Origin: Roseiarcus sp963832305
Lineage (GTDB): Bacteria; Pseudomonadota; Alphaproteobacteria; Rhizobiales; Beijerinckiaceae
DNA: 64,000 nucleotides
NCBI GenBank assembly: GCA_963832305.1
Contig: CAWHTU010000017.1
Location: 106,437 to 170,436, forward strand
Direction: 5' to 3'
Made by a program: the position numbers and the translations under genes. Positions 45,444-54,560 of this stretch are shown piece by piece (the first letter of the stretch is position 1; each line of letters begins with the position of its first letter). The notes beneath the pieces are model-generated. The model did not search any database. It was not told the origin of the DNA and was given only the letters and a program-made list of their open reading frames with translations.

Positions 45444-45457
45444 AACTGGTATTGGAC
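45432..45457. promoter_or_regulatory. Perfect inverted repeat, candidate LysR operator
   Basis: Ten-base arms GTCCAATACC (45432-45441) and GGTATTGGAC (45448-45457) separated by six bases. It lies between the divergent LysR and sulfatase genes, 60 bases upstream of the sulfatase ATG, and covers the longer candidate LysR start. Confidence 0.65.
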
Positions 45458-45517
45458 GGGCCGATTCATTTCATGTACGTGCCCGCCGGGTCGAATGGGA
45501 CATCGGCGGGGAGCAAA

Positions 45518-47125
45518 ATGACATTCAGCTTGAGAAATTGCGTTGCGGCTTCGGCCCTGGCGACGCTGGCGCTCGTCGGCGCGGCGCAAGCGCAGACCCA
45601 GAAGCCAAACGTCCTCGTCATTATGGGGGACGACATCGGCTATTGGAACATCAGCGCCTACAACCGCGGCATGATGGGCTATCGCACGCCCAACATCGAC
45701 CGGATCGCCAACGAGGGCGCGATCTTCACCGACTATTACGCGCAGCAATCCTGCACCGCCGGCCGGGCGGCGTTCATCACCGGTCAGAGCCCCATCCGCA
45801 CCGGTCTGCTCAAGGTCGGCCTGCCGTCGGCGAAGGAGGGCCTCTCGGACAAGGATCCGACGCTGGCCGAATTGCTCAAGCCCGAAGGCTACGTGACCGG
45901 CCAGTTCGGCAAGAACCACCTCGGCGACCGCAACGAATTCCTGCCGACCGTGCACGGCTTCGACGAGTTCTTCGGCAACCTCTATCACCTCAACGCCGAG
46001 GAAGAGCCCGAGAACCCGGACTATCCGAAGGCGTCGGAGTACCCGAACTTCGCCAAGAATTTCGGCCCGCGCGGCGTGCTCAAATGCGTGGCGACCGCGA
46101 CCGAGACCCCCGGCGACGACCCGCGTTTCGGACCGTGGGGCAAGCAGAAGTGCGAGGACACCGGCCCGATCACCAGGAAGCGCATGGAGACCGTGGACGG
46201 GGAGTTCCTCGACGCCTCGCTCGACTTCATCGACCGCGCCAACAAGGACAAGAAGCCGTTCTTCGTCTGGTTCAACTCGACCCGGATGCACATCTTCACC
46301 CATCTGAAGCCGGAGTCGCAGGGCGTGACCGGGCTCGGGGTCTATCCCGACGGGATGGTCGAGCATGACGGCATGGTCGGCCAGCTCCTAAAGAAGCTCG
46401 ACGATCTCGGCATCGCCGACAACACCATCGTCATTTATACGACCGACAATGGCGCCGAGGCGTTCTCCTGGCCTGACGGCGGCACGACGCCGTTCCGCAG
46501 CGAGAAGAACACGCAACTGGGAAGGCGGCTACCGCGTGCCCGCGATGGTGCGCTGGCCCGGCGTGACCAAGCCGCACACCGAGATCAACGGCATCTTCTC
46601 CTCCGAGGACTGGCTGCCGTCGCTGATGGCGGCGGCGGCGAGCCGGACGTGACGAACAAACTGCTGCAAGGGCTACGACGCCGCCGGGAAGACGTTCAAG
46701 GTGCATCTCGACGGCTTCGACCAGCGCGATCTCCTCGCCGGCGGTGACGGACCAAACGCCATGCGTTCTTCTACTGGACCGACGACGGCGATCTCGCGGG
46801 ACTCCGCTACGACCAATGGAAGCTGGTGTTCATGGAGCAGCAGGCATGCAGGCCTGCGACGTCTGGCAGGAGCCGCTCGTGCGCGCTGCGCGCGCCGCTG
46901 ATCTTCAACCTGCGGACGGACCCGTTCGAGAAAGGCCGAGGCAGAAGTCCGGCGAGTACGAGAAGTGGTACGTCGAGCGCATGTTCGTGATGGCGCCGGC
47001 GCAGGCGATCGTGGCGCGCGAAATCGCAGACGTTCAAGGACTTCCCGCCGCGCCAGAAGCCGGGCAGCTTCTCGGTCGGCGACGCTTTGGACAAGCTCCT
47101 GAACGCCCAGCACAGCAGCAACTGA
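45518..47125 (+). CDS. Arylsulfatase (sulfatase family S1, frameshifted)
   Basis: An exported sulfatase of ~535 aa. Signal peptide at residues 1-27 (cleavage near AQAQ), then PNVLVIMGDDIGYWNISAYN with the metal aspartates and the activation motif QQSCTAGRAAFITGQ. This gives C-T-A-G-R, a variant of the C-x-P/A-x-R formylglycine motif. VTGQFGKNHLGDRNEFLPT and VIYTTDNGAEAFSWPDGGTT complete the metal site. After ~46510 the frame changes several times (segments NWEGGYRVPAMVRWPGVTK, SSEDWLPSLMAAA, KTFKVHLDGFDQRDLL, YVERMFVMAPAQAIVARE, KPGSFSVGDALDKLLNAQ), ending TGA 47123-47125. The ribosome site is GGGGAG. It is likely under control of the divergent LysR gene. Confidence 0.85.
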
Positions 47126-47742
47126 TCGGGACGCGAGCCGCCGCCCGGCTTAGCTTTGGGGGGTCGATATGTCTTGTTCCGTGTTGCGGCGAATTCGGCT
47201 GCCTGCCCTCTTCGGAACAACGCTCGGCGTCGTTGGCGTGAGCGAAGGTCACGCGCAGGAATCGCGAACATTCCTTGTTCCCGCGACTACGGGTCGCTCC
47301 GCTCCAGGATGCGCGAATTTGACGCACAATAAATGATGCAGTGTCCGTCTCGGACATGTCGAACGGATCCACGAATCCCGCGCCGCGCGCCGCCCGAAAG
47401 CTGCGCCGCATCGCGGTCGCGGCCCCGGGCTGTTCGCGGCCGGTCCTGTCGCGCTCGCCCCAGCCGACGAGGCGCCCGCCGTCGCCGCTCCTTCCAGCGC
47501 GGTCCTGAAAGGCCGGCGTTGACGGCCTGGGCGATACACTGGTTTACCGAGATGATGGCCGGCGGACGGACCGCTCGCAATATGGGCCGCCTTCGCTCGG
47601 GCCAGCGACCGATGAGGCGGTCGCGCGCAGATCGCACGACCTCAACCACCACGGCGCGCCGCCGCTTCGACGCCGCCGGCAAGATCACCGGCGTCGCCCT
47701 GGCGGCTTGGCCAGAGACTGAAAGATCAGGAGACCGATCCCC
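47126..47742. other. Region between sulfatase and HAD gene; possible broken gene remnant
   Basis: About 620 bases with no intact gene. On the plus strand, from ATG 47356, a broken frame can be pieced together: basic N-region PRAARKLRRIAVAA, signal-like GLFAAGPVALAPADEAPA, then FDAAGKITGVALAAW near 47670-47705. This suggests a decayed or error-ridden exported protein, but no family is recognisable. Confidence 0.35.
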
Positions 47743-48801
47743 ATGCCCCCCTTTGGATCTGGCGGCCCGAATCGTCGCGTTGTGCTCAGCGGTCTCGCGG
47801 CGCTGCCGGCGCTGGCCGGGCTGCCGGCGCTTCTCGGCGCGACCCGAGCGCGGGCCGACGACGCGCCGCCGCTTGCCTCGTGGAACGACGGGCCGGCCAA
47901 GCAGGGCTTACTCGATTTCATCCGCGCGACCACCGATCCGTCGAGCAAGGACTTCGTGCCGCCGGACGAGCGCATCGCGACCTTCGACCAGGACGGCACG
48001 CTGTGGGTCGAGCAGCCGATCTATACGCAGCTCATCTATTGCCTCGATCGCGTGCCGGCCGTGGTCAAGGCCGATCCCCATCTGGCGAAAGTCGAGCCGT
48101 TCAGGACGGTCATGACCGGCGACTTCGACAAGATCGCGAAACTCAGCTTGCGCGACTTCGAGACGATCGCCGTCGCGACCCTGACGGGCATGGAGGTGGA
48201 AGCATTTGCGGCCGAGGTGAAGGCGTGGATCGACTCCGCCAAGGATCATCGCTGGAAGCGGCTCCACACCGAGCTCACCTACCAGCCGATGCAGGAGGTC
48301 CTGACCTTCTTCCGCGCCAATGGCTACAAGACCTTCATCGTCACCGGCGGCGGGCAGGATTTCGTGCGCGTCTATTCGCAGCGCGTCTACGGAATCCCGC
48401 CGGAGCAGGTGGTCGGCAGCGCGGTCGGGACCAAGTTCGGCTACGACAAGACCGGCAGGCCGTTCCTGACCAAGGAGCCAAAGCTCCTGCTCAACGACGA
48501 TAATGCCGGCAAGCCCGAGGGCATCCACCTCGAGATCGGCCGCCGCCCGCATGCGGCCTTCGGAAATTCAACCGGCGACCGGCAGATGCTCGAATACACC
48601 AAGGCCGGCGACGGCGCTCGTCTTTCGATGATCGTTCTGCATGACGACGCCAAGCGCGAATACGCCTACGGACCGGCGCGAGGCCTGCCCGACACCAAGG
48701 TGGGCGCGTTCCCGCAGACGCTCTACGACGAAGCTAAGAAAGAGGGCTGGTTCGTCATCAGCATGAAGGACGACTGGAAGCGCATTTTCGCCTTCGAGTG
48801 A
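47743..48801 (+). CDS. Exported HAD-family phosphatase
   Basis: A 352-residue haloacid dehalogenase-fold hydrolase. The N-terminus is a Tat-like signal (GPNRRVVLSGLAALPALAG). Catalytic motif I is ERIATFDQDGTLWVEQP (DxDGT with nucleophile and acid/base Asp). YKTFIVTGGGQDFVRVYSQR is motif II, followed by a lysine, LTKEPKLLLNDDNAGKPEG, and motif IV GNSTGDRQMLEYTK. A large cap separates motifs I and II. It should be a periplasmic phosphomonoesterase; the substrate is unknown. The distance from the sulfatase and the shared strand suggest a scavenging locus for sulfate and phosphate esters (inference). Confidence 0.85.
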   Translation: MPPFGSGGPNRRVVLSGLAALPALAGLPALLGATRARADDAPPLASWNDGPAKQGLLDFIRATTDPSSKDFVPPDERIATFDQDGTLWVEQPIYTQLIYCLDRVPAVVKADPHLAKVEPFRTVMTGDFDKIAKLSLRDFETIAVATLTGMEVEAFAAEVKAWIDSAKDHRWKRLHTELTYQPMQEVLTFFRANGYKTFIVTGGGQDFVRVYSQRVYGIPPEQVVGSAVGTKFGYDKTGRPFLTKEPKLLLNDDNAGKPEGIHLEIGRRPHAAFGNSTGDRQMLEYTKAGDGARLSMIVLHDDAKREYAYGPARGLPDTKVGAFPQTLYDEAKKEGWFVISMKDDWKRIFAFE

Positions 48802-48982
48802 ACGGGTGGCAGGCTCTGCGCCAGTGCCAGTTCGCGCCGTATTCTCGCTTCACAAGATTGTAGTAGGCAACGCAGCTGACATTCATCATCTGAGCGGCGG
48901 TCAACGCCGGATCAGTCAGAGGGTCGAGCCGCGGAAGCTGCAAGCGGGGAGTTCGTTCAAACGAGAAACGGCTCTCGGACAA
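48758..48982 (-). CDS. Possible small protein with TTG start
   Basis: A 74-residue frame on the minus strand, preceded by an unusually good ribosome site (GGGAGGA, 7 bases before TTG 48982). The product contains LTAAQMMNVSCVAYYNLVKR and EYGANWHWRRACHPFTRR and has no signal peptide. It overlaps the 3' end of the HAD gene by 44 bases. I do not recognise it; call it only on the ribosome site. Confidence 0.25.
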   Translation of the reverse strand: MSESRFSFERTPRLQLPRLDPLTDPALTAAQMMNVSCVAYYNLVKREYGANWHWRRACHPFTRRRKCASSRPSC

Positions 48983-49045
48983 TGGCAGTCCTCCCTGCCG
49001 CCCGTGCTATGGTGAGGGGTCAAATCCGCCGGGAGGGTCCCGTAG

Positions 49046-50041
49046 TTGAAGAACCGCCAGTGGCTGCTCGCGCGCCGTCCGGACGGAGCGCTCAAAGATA
49101 GCGACTTCACCTTGGTCGAGGCCGAGGCCCCCACGCCGGGCGAGGGTGAGGCGCTCATCCGCAATCTGATCCTGTCCTGCGACCCGACGCAGCGCGCCTG
49201 GATCGCCGGGGACACCTATCTGCCGGCGGTCAAGATTGGCGAGGTCGTCCGCTCGTTCGGCGCGGGCCGGATCGAAGCGTCGAACCATCCGGGCTTCAAG
49301 CCTGGCGACATCATGCTCGGCCTCGTGGGCTGGCAGGACTATGTCGCGACGAAGCCCGGCGACCTGAGCAAGCTGCCCCCCGGGGCGCCCATCGAACTCG
49401 CGATGGGCGTCCTTGGCATGATCGGCATGACGGCCTATTTCGGCCTTCTCGACGTGGGCCGTCCGGTCGCGGGCGAGACCGTCGTCGTCTCGGGCGCCGC
49501 CGGCGCGACCGGCTCGCTCGTCGGCCAGATCGCCAAGATCAAAGGCTGCCGCGTCATTGGAATCGCCGGCGGGGCCGAGAAATGCCGCTGGCTCACGCAG
49601 GACCTCGGGCTCGACGCGGCGATCGACTACAAGGTGGAGAACGTGAAGGCGCGGCTCAAGGAGCTTTGCCCGAAGGGCATCGACATTTTCTTCGACAATG
49701 TCGGCGGCGACATTCTCGATGCGGCGCTCGGGCGGCTTGCGATGCGGGGGCGGGTCGTTCTCTGCGGCGGGATCTCGGCTTACGACGCCGCCGAGCCGCC
49801 GCCAGGGCCGAGGAACTACCTGAACCTCGTCTCGAAGCGCGGGCGGATGGAGGGCTTCCTCGTCACCGACTACGTGCCGCGCGCGGCCGAGGCGATCGGC
49901 GCCCTCGCCGGCTGGTTGCGCGAGGGTAAGATCAAGTATCGGGTCGACGTGCAGCACGGCCTCGAAAACGCGCCAGCGACGCTGAGGCGCCTGTTCGAAG
50001 GCAAGAACGAGGGCAAGCAGCTCCTGCGCATCGCGGAGTAG
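49046..50041 (+). CDS. NADP-dependent medium-chain oxidoreductase (alkenal/one reductase-like)
   Basis: A 331-residue zinc-free MDR enzyme of the leukotriene B4 dehydrogenase / curcumin reductase group that reduces alpha,beta-unsaturated aldehydes or ketones. Signatures are NLILSCDPTQRAWIAGDTY, GVLGMIGMTAYFGLLDVGRP, VVVSGAAGATGSLVGQIAKI (nucleotide-binding AAxGxxG), VIGIAGGAEKCRWLTQDLG, IDIFFDNVGGDILDAALGRL and VVLCGGISAYDA. The start is TTG 49046, with GGGAGGG upstream. It is a single gene, not in an operon. Confidence 0.88.
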   Translation: MKNRQWLLARRPDGALKDSDFTLVEAEAPTPGEGEALIRNLILSCDPTQRAWIAGDTYLPAVKIGEVVRSFGAGRIEASNHPGFKPGDIMLGLVGWQDYVATKPGDLSKLPPGAPIELAMGVLGMIGMTAYFGLLDVGRPVAGETVVVSGAAGATGSLVGQIAKIKGCRVIGIAGGAEKCRWLTQDLGLDAAIDYKVENVKARLKELCPKGIDIFFDNVGGDILDAALGRLAMRGRVVLCGGISAYDAAEPPPGPRNYLNLVSKRGRMEGFLVTDYVPRAAEAIGALAGWLREGKIKYRVDVQHGLENAPATLRRLFEGKNEGKQLLRIAE

Positions 50042-50179
50042 GGTTGCGTTGTAGGGCCGGGTCGATGAGCCGGCCTCATCGCCTGAAGCCATAGGCATCG
50101 AAAGACGCCCGTCTTTCGACGGGCTATGGCGACGCGCAGGTCCAGGAGGACCCCGGGCGCCGCAACGACAGCATCCGCC

Positions 50180-51232
50180 TCACCAGCGGATCAGCGCTGC
50201 GCCCCAGGTGAAGCCGCCGCCCATCGCCTCGAGCATCACCAGATCGCCGGGCTTGATCCGGCCGTCTTTGACGCCGACGTCGAGCGCGAGCGGGATTGAG
50301 GCGGCGGAGGTGTTGCCGTGCCTGTCGACGGTGACGATCACCTTGTCGCGGGCGATGCCGAGCTTGTCGGCGGTCGCATCGATGATCCGCCGGTTGGCCT
50401 GATGCGGCACGAACCAGTCGATCTCGTCCGCCGTCACCCCCGCGTCGGCGAAGCAGCCCTGGATCACGTCCGTCACCATCCCGACCGCATGGCGGAACAC
50501 TTCCTTGCCCTCCATGCGCAGATGCCCGACCGTCTGGGTGGTCGAAGGCCCGCCGTCGACGTAGAGCTTCGAGCGGTGCCGGCCGTCGGATCGCAGCCGC
50601 GAGGCGATGACGCCGGGCGAGGCGAGGCGGGCGTCGCTTGCGCGCGCCTCGAGCACGATCGCCCCCGCCCCGTCGCCGAACAGGACGCAGGTCGTGCGGT
50701 CGCTCCAGTCGAGGATTCGCGAGAAGGTCTCGGCGCCGATCACGAGCGCCCGCTTGTTGGAGCCCGAGCGCAGGAACTTGTCGGCCGTGGCGACGGCGTA
50801 GACGAAGCCGGTGCAGACCGCCTGGAGGTCGAAAGCCGCGCCCTCAGAGACGCCGAGATGAGCCTGGACCTGGGTCGCGACGGCGGGAAAGGTGAAATCG
50901 GGGGTCGAGGTGGCGACGATGATGAGGTCGATGTCGGGCGCTTCAAGGCCGCCGGCGGCGAGCGCAGCCTCCGCCGCTTTGGCTGCAAGCGTCGACGTGG
51001 TCTCGCCGGCGCCGGCGACGTAGCGCTGACGGATGCCGGTGCGCTGGACGATCCACTCGTCCGACGTGTCGACCTTCGCCGCCAGTTCCTCATTCGTGAC
51101 GACGCGCGCCGGCAGCGCGCTCCCCACACCGCGCACGCACGAGCGGATCGATGCGGGAGCAGGGCCGCCCGAGAGGTCCGGACCCGGACGGCGCGAGCGG
51201 CGGGCTTGAGGCGGAGGGGATGCGAGGTTCAT
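50180..51232 (-). CDS. fabH: Beta-ketoacyl-ACP synthase III
   Basis: A 350-residue thiolase-fold enzyme that condenses acetyl-CoA with malonyl-ACP to start fatty-acid synthesis. The catalytic triad is visible: Cys in LQAVCTGFVYAVATADKFL, His in DWFVPHQANRRIIDATA and Asn in VDRHGNTSAASIPLAL. VVTNEELAAKVDTSDEWIVQ and RTGIRQRYVA are family hallmarks. The N-terminus is ~25 residues longer than usual (Pro/Arg-rich) and may reflect an upstream start. It follows plsX by 15 bases, the normal alphaproteobacterial order. Confidence 0.95.
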   Translation of the reverse strand: MNLASPPPQARRSRRPGPDLSGGPAPASIRSCVRGVGSALPARVVTNEELAAKVDTSDEWIVQRTGIRQRYVAGAGETTSTLAAKAAEAALAAGGLEAPDIDLIIVATSTPDFTFPAVATQVQAHLGVSEGAAFDLQAVCTGFVYAVATADKFLRSGSNKRALVIGAETFSRILDWSDRTTCVLFGDGAGAIVLEARASDARLASPGVIASRLRSDGRHRSKLYVDGGPSTTQTVGHLRMEGKEVFRHAVGMVTDVIQGCFADAGVTADEIDWFVPHQANRRIIDATADKLGIARDKVIVTVDRHGNTSAASIPLALDVGVKDGRIKPGDLVMLEAMGGGFTWGAALIRW

Positions 51233-51247
51233 CAGCGGGGCGGGTTC

Positions 51248-52312
51248 CTAGGTCAGGATCGGGCGGCGCCTCGAATTTGCCGGCGCCGGGCGGAAGTCGT
51301 TGGCGTGGGGAATCATTTCGCGAATCTTGCCGAGCAATTCCTGACGAACCATGTCATAGCCCAATTCCACGGCCCCGGCGTAGCTCTCCGCGTCCGCGCC
51401 GCCATGGGCCTTGATGACGACGCCGTCAAGTCCCAGGAACACCCCGCCGCTGGCGCGCGGCCCCATCTTCGCGCGCAGCGCCTCGAGCGCCTTGCGCGCG
51501 AACAGATAGCCGATGCGCGACATGAGACTCGAGCCCATGGCCTCGCGGATATACTGGCTGAGCTGCCTCGCGGTGCCCTCGGCTGTCTTGAGCGCGATGT
51601 TGCCGGTGAAGCCCTCGGTGACGAAAACGTCGACCGCGCCTTTGCCGAGGTCATCGCCTTCGACGAAGCCATGATAGCGCATGTTGGGCAAGTTGGCCTC
51701 GCGCAGGACGCGGCCCGCCGTCCTCACCTCCTCGACGCCCTTGATCTCCTCGACGCCGACGTTGAGGAGACCCACGGTCGGATTGTCGATGCCGAGGACG
51801 ATTCGCGCCATCGCCGCGCCCATCACCGCCAGATCGACAAGGTGCTGGGCGTCGCCGCCGATTGTCGCGCCGACGTCGAGCACGATCGATTCGCCGCGCA
51901 GCGTCGGCCACATTGCGGCGATCGCCGGCCGTTCGATCGGCGACATCGTATGCAGGCAGAACTTGGCCATCGCCATCAAGGCGCCGGTATTGCCGGCCGA
52001 GACCGCGCACTCGGCCGCGCCCGACTTCACCGCCTCGATCGTCTGCCACATCGACGAAACCCGGCGCCCGGTGCGGAGAGCCTGGCTCGGTTTGTCGCTC
52101 ATCCTGACCGCGACGTCGGTATTGAAAACGCGCGACCTGGCCGCGAGCCTCGCGTGGCCCTTGAGCACCCGTCCGATCGCCTTCTCCTCGCCGTAGAAGA
52201 GAAACTGAAGGTCCGGCCGGCGTTCGAGCGCGACCGCGGCGGCCGGCACGACGACGGTCGGCCCGTGGTCGCCGCCCATCGCGTCCAGCGCTATGCGAAT
52301 GTCGCTCGCCAT
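51248..52312 (-). CDS. plsX: Phosphate acyltransferase PlsX
   Basis: A 354-residue enzyme that makes acyl-phosphate from acyl-ACP for phospholipid synthesis. Signatures are RIALDAMGGDHGPTVVVPAA, AVSAGNTGALMAMAKFCLHT, ERPAIAAMWPTLRGESIVLD, VGLLNVGVEEIKG and VFVTEGFTGNIALKTAEG. Start at ATG 52312 (MASDIRIALDAMGG), where conservation begins; the open frame extends far upstream without support. It is co-transcribed with fabH. The upstream yceD is separated by ~1.7 kb with two other genes. Confidence 0.95.
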   Translation of the reverse strand: MASDIRIALDAMGGDHGPTVVVPAAAVALERRPDLQFLFYGEEKAIGRVLKGHARLAARSRVFNTDVAVRMSDKPSQALRTGRRVSSMWQTIEAVKSGAAECAVSAGNTGALMAMAKFCLHTMSPIERPAIAAMWPTLRGESIVLDVGATIGGDAQHLVDLAVMGAAMARIVLGIDNPTVGLLNVGVEEIKGVEEVRTAGRVLREANLPNMRYHGFVEGDDLGKGAVDVFVTEGFTGNIALKTAEGTARQLSQYIREAMGSSLMSRIGYLFARKALEALRAKMGPRASGGVFLGLDGVVIKAHGGADAESYAGAVELGYDMVRQELLGKIREMIPHANDFRPAPANSRRRPILT

Positions 52313-52525
52313 CCCTTGGTCCGACCGCCCCGGGCGATTTTGCTCGGGCGGCGCCCGGCGTGGGCCGCGACAATAGCGGCTTCGCCGCGCAAGGCAACGC
52401 CCGGGACGCGACCTCGGCGGCGGACACGGGCAGGAAGCCGCTCCGGAGCCTCGCTGAGGGACTGAAGTGGCGGATCGCCCTTTTCCTCCATCAACGCGCG
52501 TGCAAGGATGCCGCGCCTTTTCCAC

Positions 52526-53131
52526 ATGTCCGATCGATTGCATCACGCGCTCGGCGCCATCGACGACGCCAACGCGCGGGACCCTACGCGGGAGGCCGGC
52601 GAACCGGCCGAGCTCGTCTATGGCCGGCGAATGAGCGAGGCGCTCGCCGCCTTCGCGCCCGGCGCCTCCGAAATCCTGCAGATCGCGGTGCGCGCGCAGC
52701 ATATCGAGCGGTGGCTTAACCCCCGCCGCGCCTATCCCGACGGCAAGGTTGGCTATATCGCCTGGCGCAACGCCGCCAAGCGCCGCCACTCCGAGCGCGT
52801 CGGGGAGATCATGGGCGCTTGCGGCTATGAGGACGCCGCGATCGAGCGCGCCCGCGCGCTGGTGCGCAAGGAGAACTTGCGCGCCGACGCCGAGGCGCAG
52901 ACACTCGAGGACGTCGCCTGCCTCGTATTCCTGCGCCACTACGCCTTGAGCTTCGCCTTGAAGCATCCGCTAGCCCAGGTGCTCGACATTCTCAGCAAAA
53001 CCCAGCGCAAGATGTCGGCCCGCGCCCGCGCGGCCGCGCTCGATTTCGGCCTGGCCGAGCCGGTCCTCGCGCTCTACGAGCGAGCTTCAAGGGCGCTCGA
53101 TCGCAATCGGGGTCAAACGAACGATGATTGA
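52526..53131 (+). CDS. DUF4202 family protein
   Basis: A 201-residue soluble protein of the DUF4202 family. It contains HHALGAIDDANARDPT, HIERWLNPRRAYPDGKVGYI (the HixRW-like motif), AWRNAAKRRHSERVGEIM and TLEDVACLVFLRHYALSFA. The H...D pattern is HD-like, so a metal-dependent hydrolase is possible but unproven. Start at ATG 52526 (alternative 52508). It is on the opposite strand to the lipid-synthesis genes around it, hence an insertion in that cluster. Confidence 0.8.
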   Translation: MSDRLHHALGAIDDANARDPTREAGEPAELVYGRRMSEALAAFAPGASEILQIAVRAQHIERWLNPRRAYPDGKVGYIAWRNAAKRRHSERVGEIMGACGYEDAAIERARALVRKENLRADAEAQTLEDVACLVFLRHYALSFALKHPLAQVLDILSKTQRKMSARARAAALDFGLAEPVLALYERASRALDRNRGQTNDD

Positions 53132-53334
53132 ACAGACCGCCGCCGCTCGCGTCATCAGACGCAAGATCGCGGAACTGAACCTCACAACGCAGCACGCAAG
53201 AAAACGCCAACCCGTCACTGTCGGGCGCAGCGTCAGAGCTCAACTCGTGGATCAATCCGCCCGAATTCCCTTTCAAGATTTCGGGCCTGATTGCTCTATG
53301 CGATCCGGTCGAGGATCGCCCTCGACTGCGACCG

Positions 53335-53856
53335 TCAGGCGGGCGCCTTGCTGCCCATCAACGCCAGGGCGATCTTCTGGGAAATGTATCCGAGCACCGC
53401 GCCGATAACCAAGGAGATCACGCCAACTATGAAAGGATTCTCGAGCGACGCCGAGGTGATCGCGCCAAGCTTGTTGCCCGTCAAGGCGAGGCCGGCGACA
53501 GACGCGTATCCGAGCACGCCTGCCGGGATGTCGCTCAGCGTCGGCGCCTTCGCGGCGTATACGAGAATGAACACAGTTATCAGGACGCATATCCCGGCCC
53601 AAAGCGGAACGCCGAGCGCGCCGCCGAGCGGAATTTGAGTGACGAGCAGAAGCGCGATCAACGCCATGATGGCGCCGAATATATTGTTGGTGAGCGCCTT
53701 GGTCAGCCCGGCCTCCTTGCCGCCACAGTGATAAAACGTGGCCCAGCCGATGAACGCGACCCAGATTTGCAGCCCCATCCCCCATGACAAGAGGACAAAG
53801 GTCGCGATGCCCCCGAGCACGCCGATACTCACCGCCAATGCAGTAATGAGATCCAT
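53335..53856 (-). CDS. DUF1097 family membrane protein
   Basis: A 173-residue inner-membrane protein with about 5 membrane spans, resembling DUF1097 (YcdZ/YagU-like). Typical regions are LITALAVSIGVLGGIATFVL, MGLQIWVAFIGWATFYHCGG, AGLTKALTNNIFGAIMALIA and SLENPFIVGVISLVIGAVLG. Ribosome site AGGAGGGA before ATG 53856. Function unknown. Confidence 0.85.
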   Translation of the reverse strand: MDLITALAVSIGVLGGIATFVLLSWGMGLQIWVAFIGWATFYHCGGKEAGLTKALTNNIFGAIMALIALLLVTQIPLGGALGVPLWAGICVLITVFILVYAAKAPTLSDIPAGVLGYASVAGLALTGNKLGAITSASLENPFIVGVISLVIGAVLGYISQKIALALMGSKAPA

Positions 53857-54026
53857 GGCTCCCTCCTGATTTCGGCTCGCGTTTCCTCGCTTCCCGAATT
53901 GCGCGAGCCTGCTCCGGCGGGCGGCGTTTTGCCGCCGACTCGGGCAATTGAGGTTAGTCTGTGTCTAAATCTTGTGCAATTGAGGAAGCGGCTGTTTGAA
54001 CAGATTCTTTTGCGCCTGATTTTTGC

Positions 54027-54560
54027 TCACGGATGGCGCAGGCGGCCGCGCAACGAGGCAAAGGGCGGAGACTTGTCGGCCGCCTCCTCCGGCGGCTCGA
54101 AGACAACGCCGGGCTTCCGTGGGTAGGGGTCGAGGCCGAGGGCGAAGAACTCCGCCGTAAGCGCGCCGAGGTCGATTTTTCCGTCGATGACGGGATCCGG
54201 ATCGTCCTCGTCGGCCAGCGAAAGGCTGAGCGTTTCGCGCGCCGCCCGGCGGCCCGAATCCTCTTCCGGCTCAGGCGCGAACCGCACATCGACGGCTTCG
54301 TCGACGGTCGCCTCGAACGGCTCGAGCGAGACGACGCAGGTCTGGGTCAGTTCGCCGTGGACCGCGCCGGTCACACGCGCGCCCCCGCTCCCGGCCGGCT
54401 CGAGGCGCAGGGTCGCGGTCAAGGCGGCGATGGCCGGAAGCCCATGGAGCGAAGCGAGCGCCTGCCTCTCGGCGGGGCTTGCTTCGACAGTCACGGTTCG
54501 CCCCTCCCGCGGAAGAGCGTCGATTCGGACGACGCGGCTCAGCGGCTGAACCTCAGTCAT
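54027..54560 (-). CDS. YceD/DUF177 family protein
   Basis: A 177-residue DUF177 protein, the family that in many bacteria sits beside rpmF and plsX and is implicated in large-subunit rRNA or L32-related processing. Signatures are VVRIDALPREGRTVTVEASP, LTQTCVVSLEPFEATVDEAV, DDPDPVIDGKIDLGALTAEF and FALGLDPYPRKPGVVFEPPE; the C-terminal LALGLDPYPR motif is diagnostic. The ATG at 54560 overlaps the chaperone stop by 8 bases. No rpmF is present here. Confidence 0.9.
   Translation of the reverse strand: MTEVQPLSRVVRIDALPREGRTVTVEASPAERQALASLHGLPAIAALTATLRLEPAGSGGARVTGAVHGELTQTCVVSLEPFEATVDEAVDVRFAPEPEEDSGRRAARETLSLSLADEDDPDPVIDGKIDLGALTAEFFALGLDPYPRKPGVVFEPPEEAADKSPPFASLRGRLRHP

Noticed and set aside
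49007..50098. Long minus-strand frame opposite the oxidoreductase
   Set aside because: Shadow of the high-GC oxidoreductase gene; no ribosome site and no domain.
50318..52465. Long plus-strand frame across fabH-plsX
   Set aside because: Antisense shadow of two certain genes in GC-rich DNA; composition is Arg/Gly/Asp-rich without domains.
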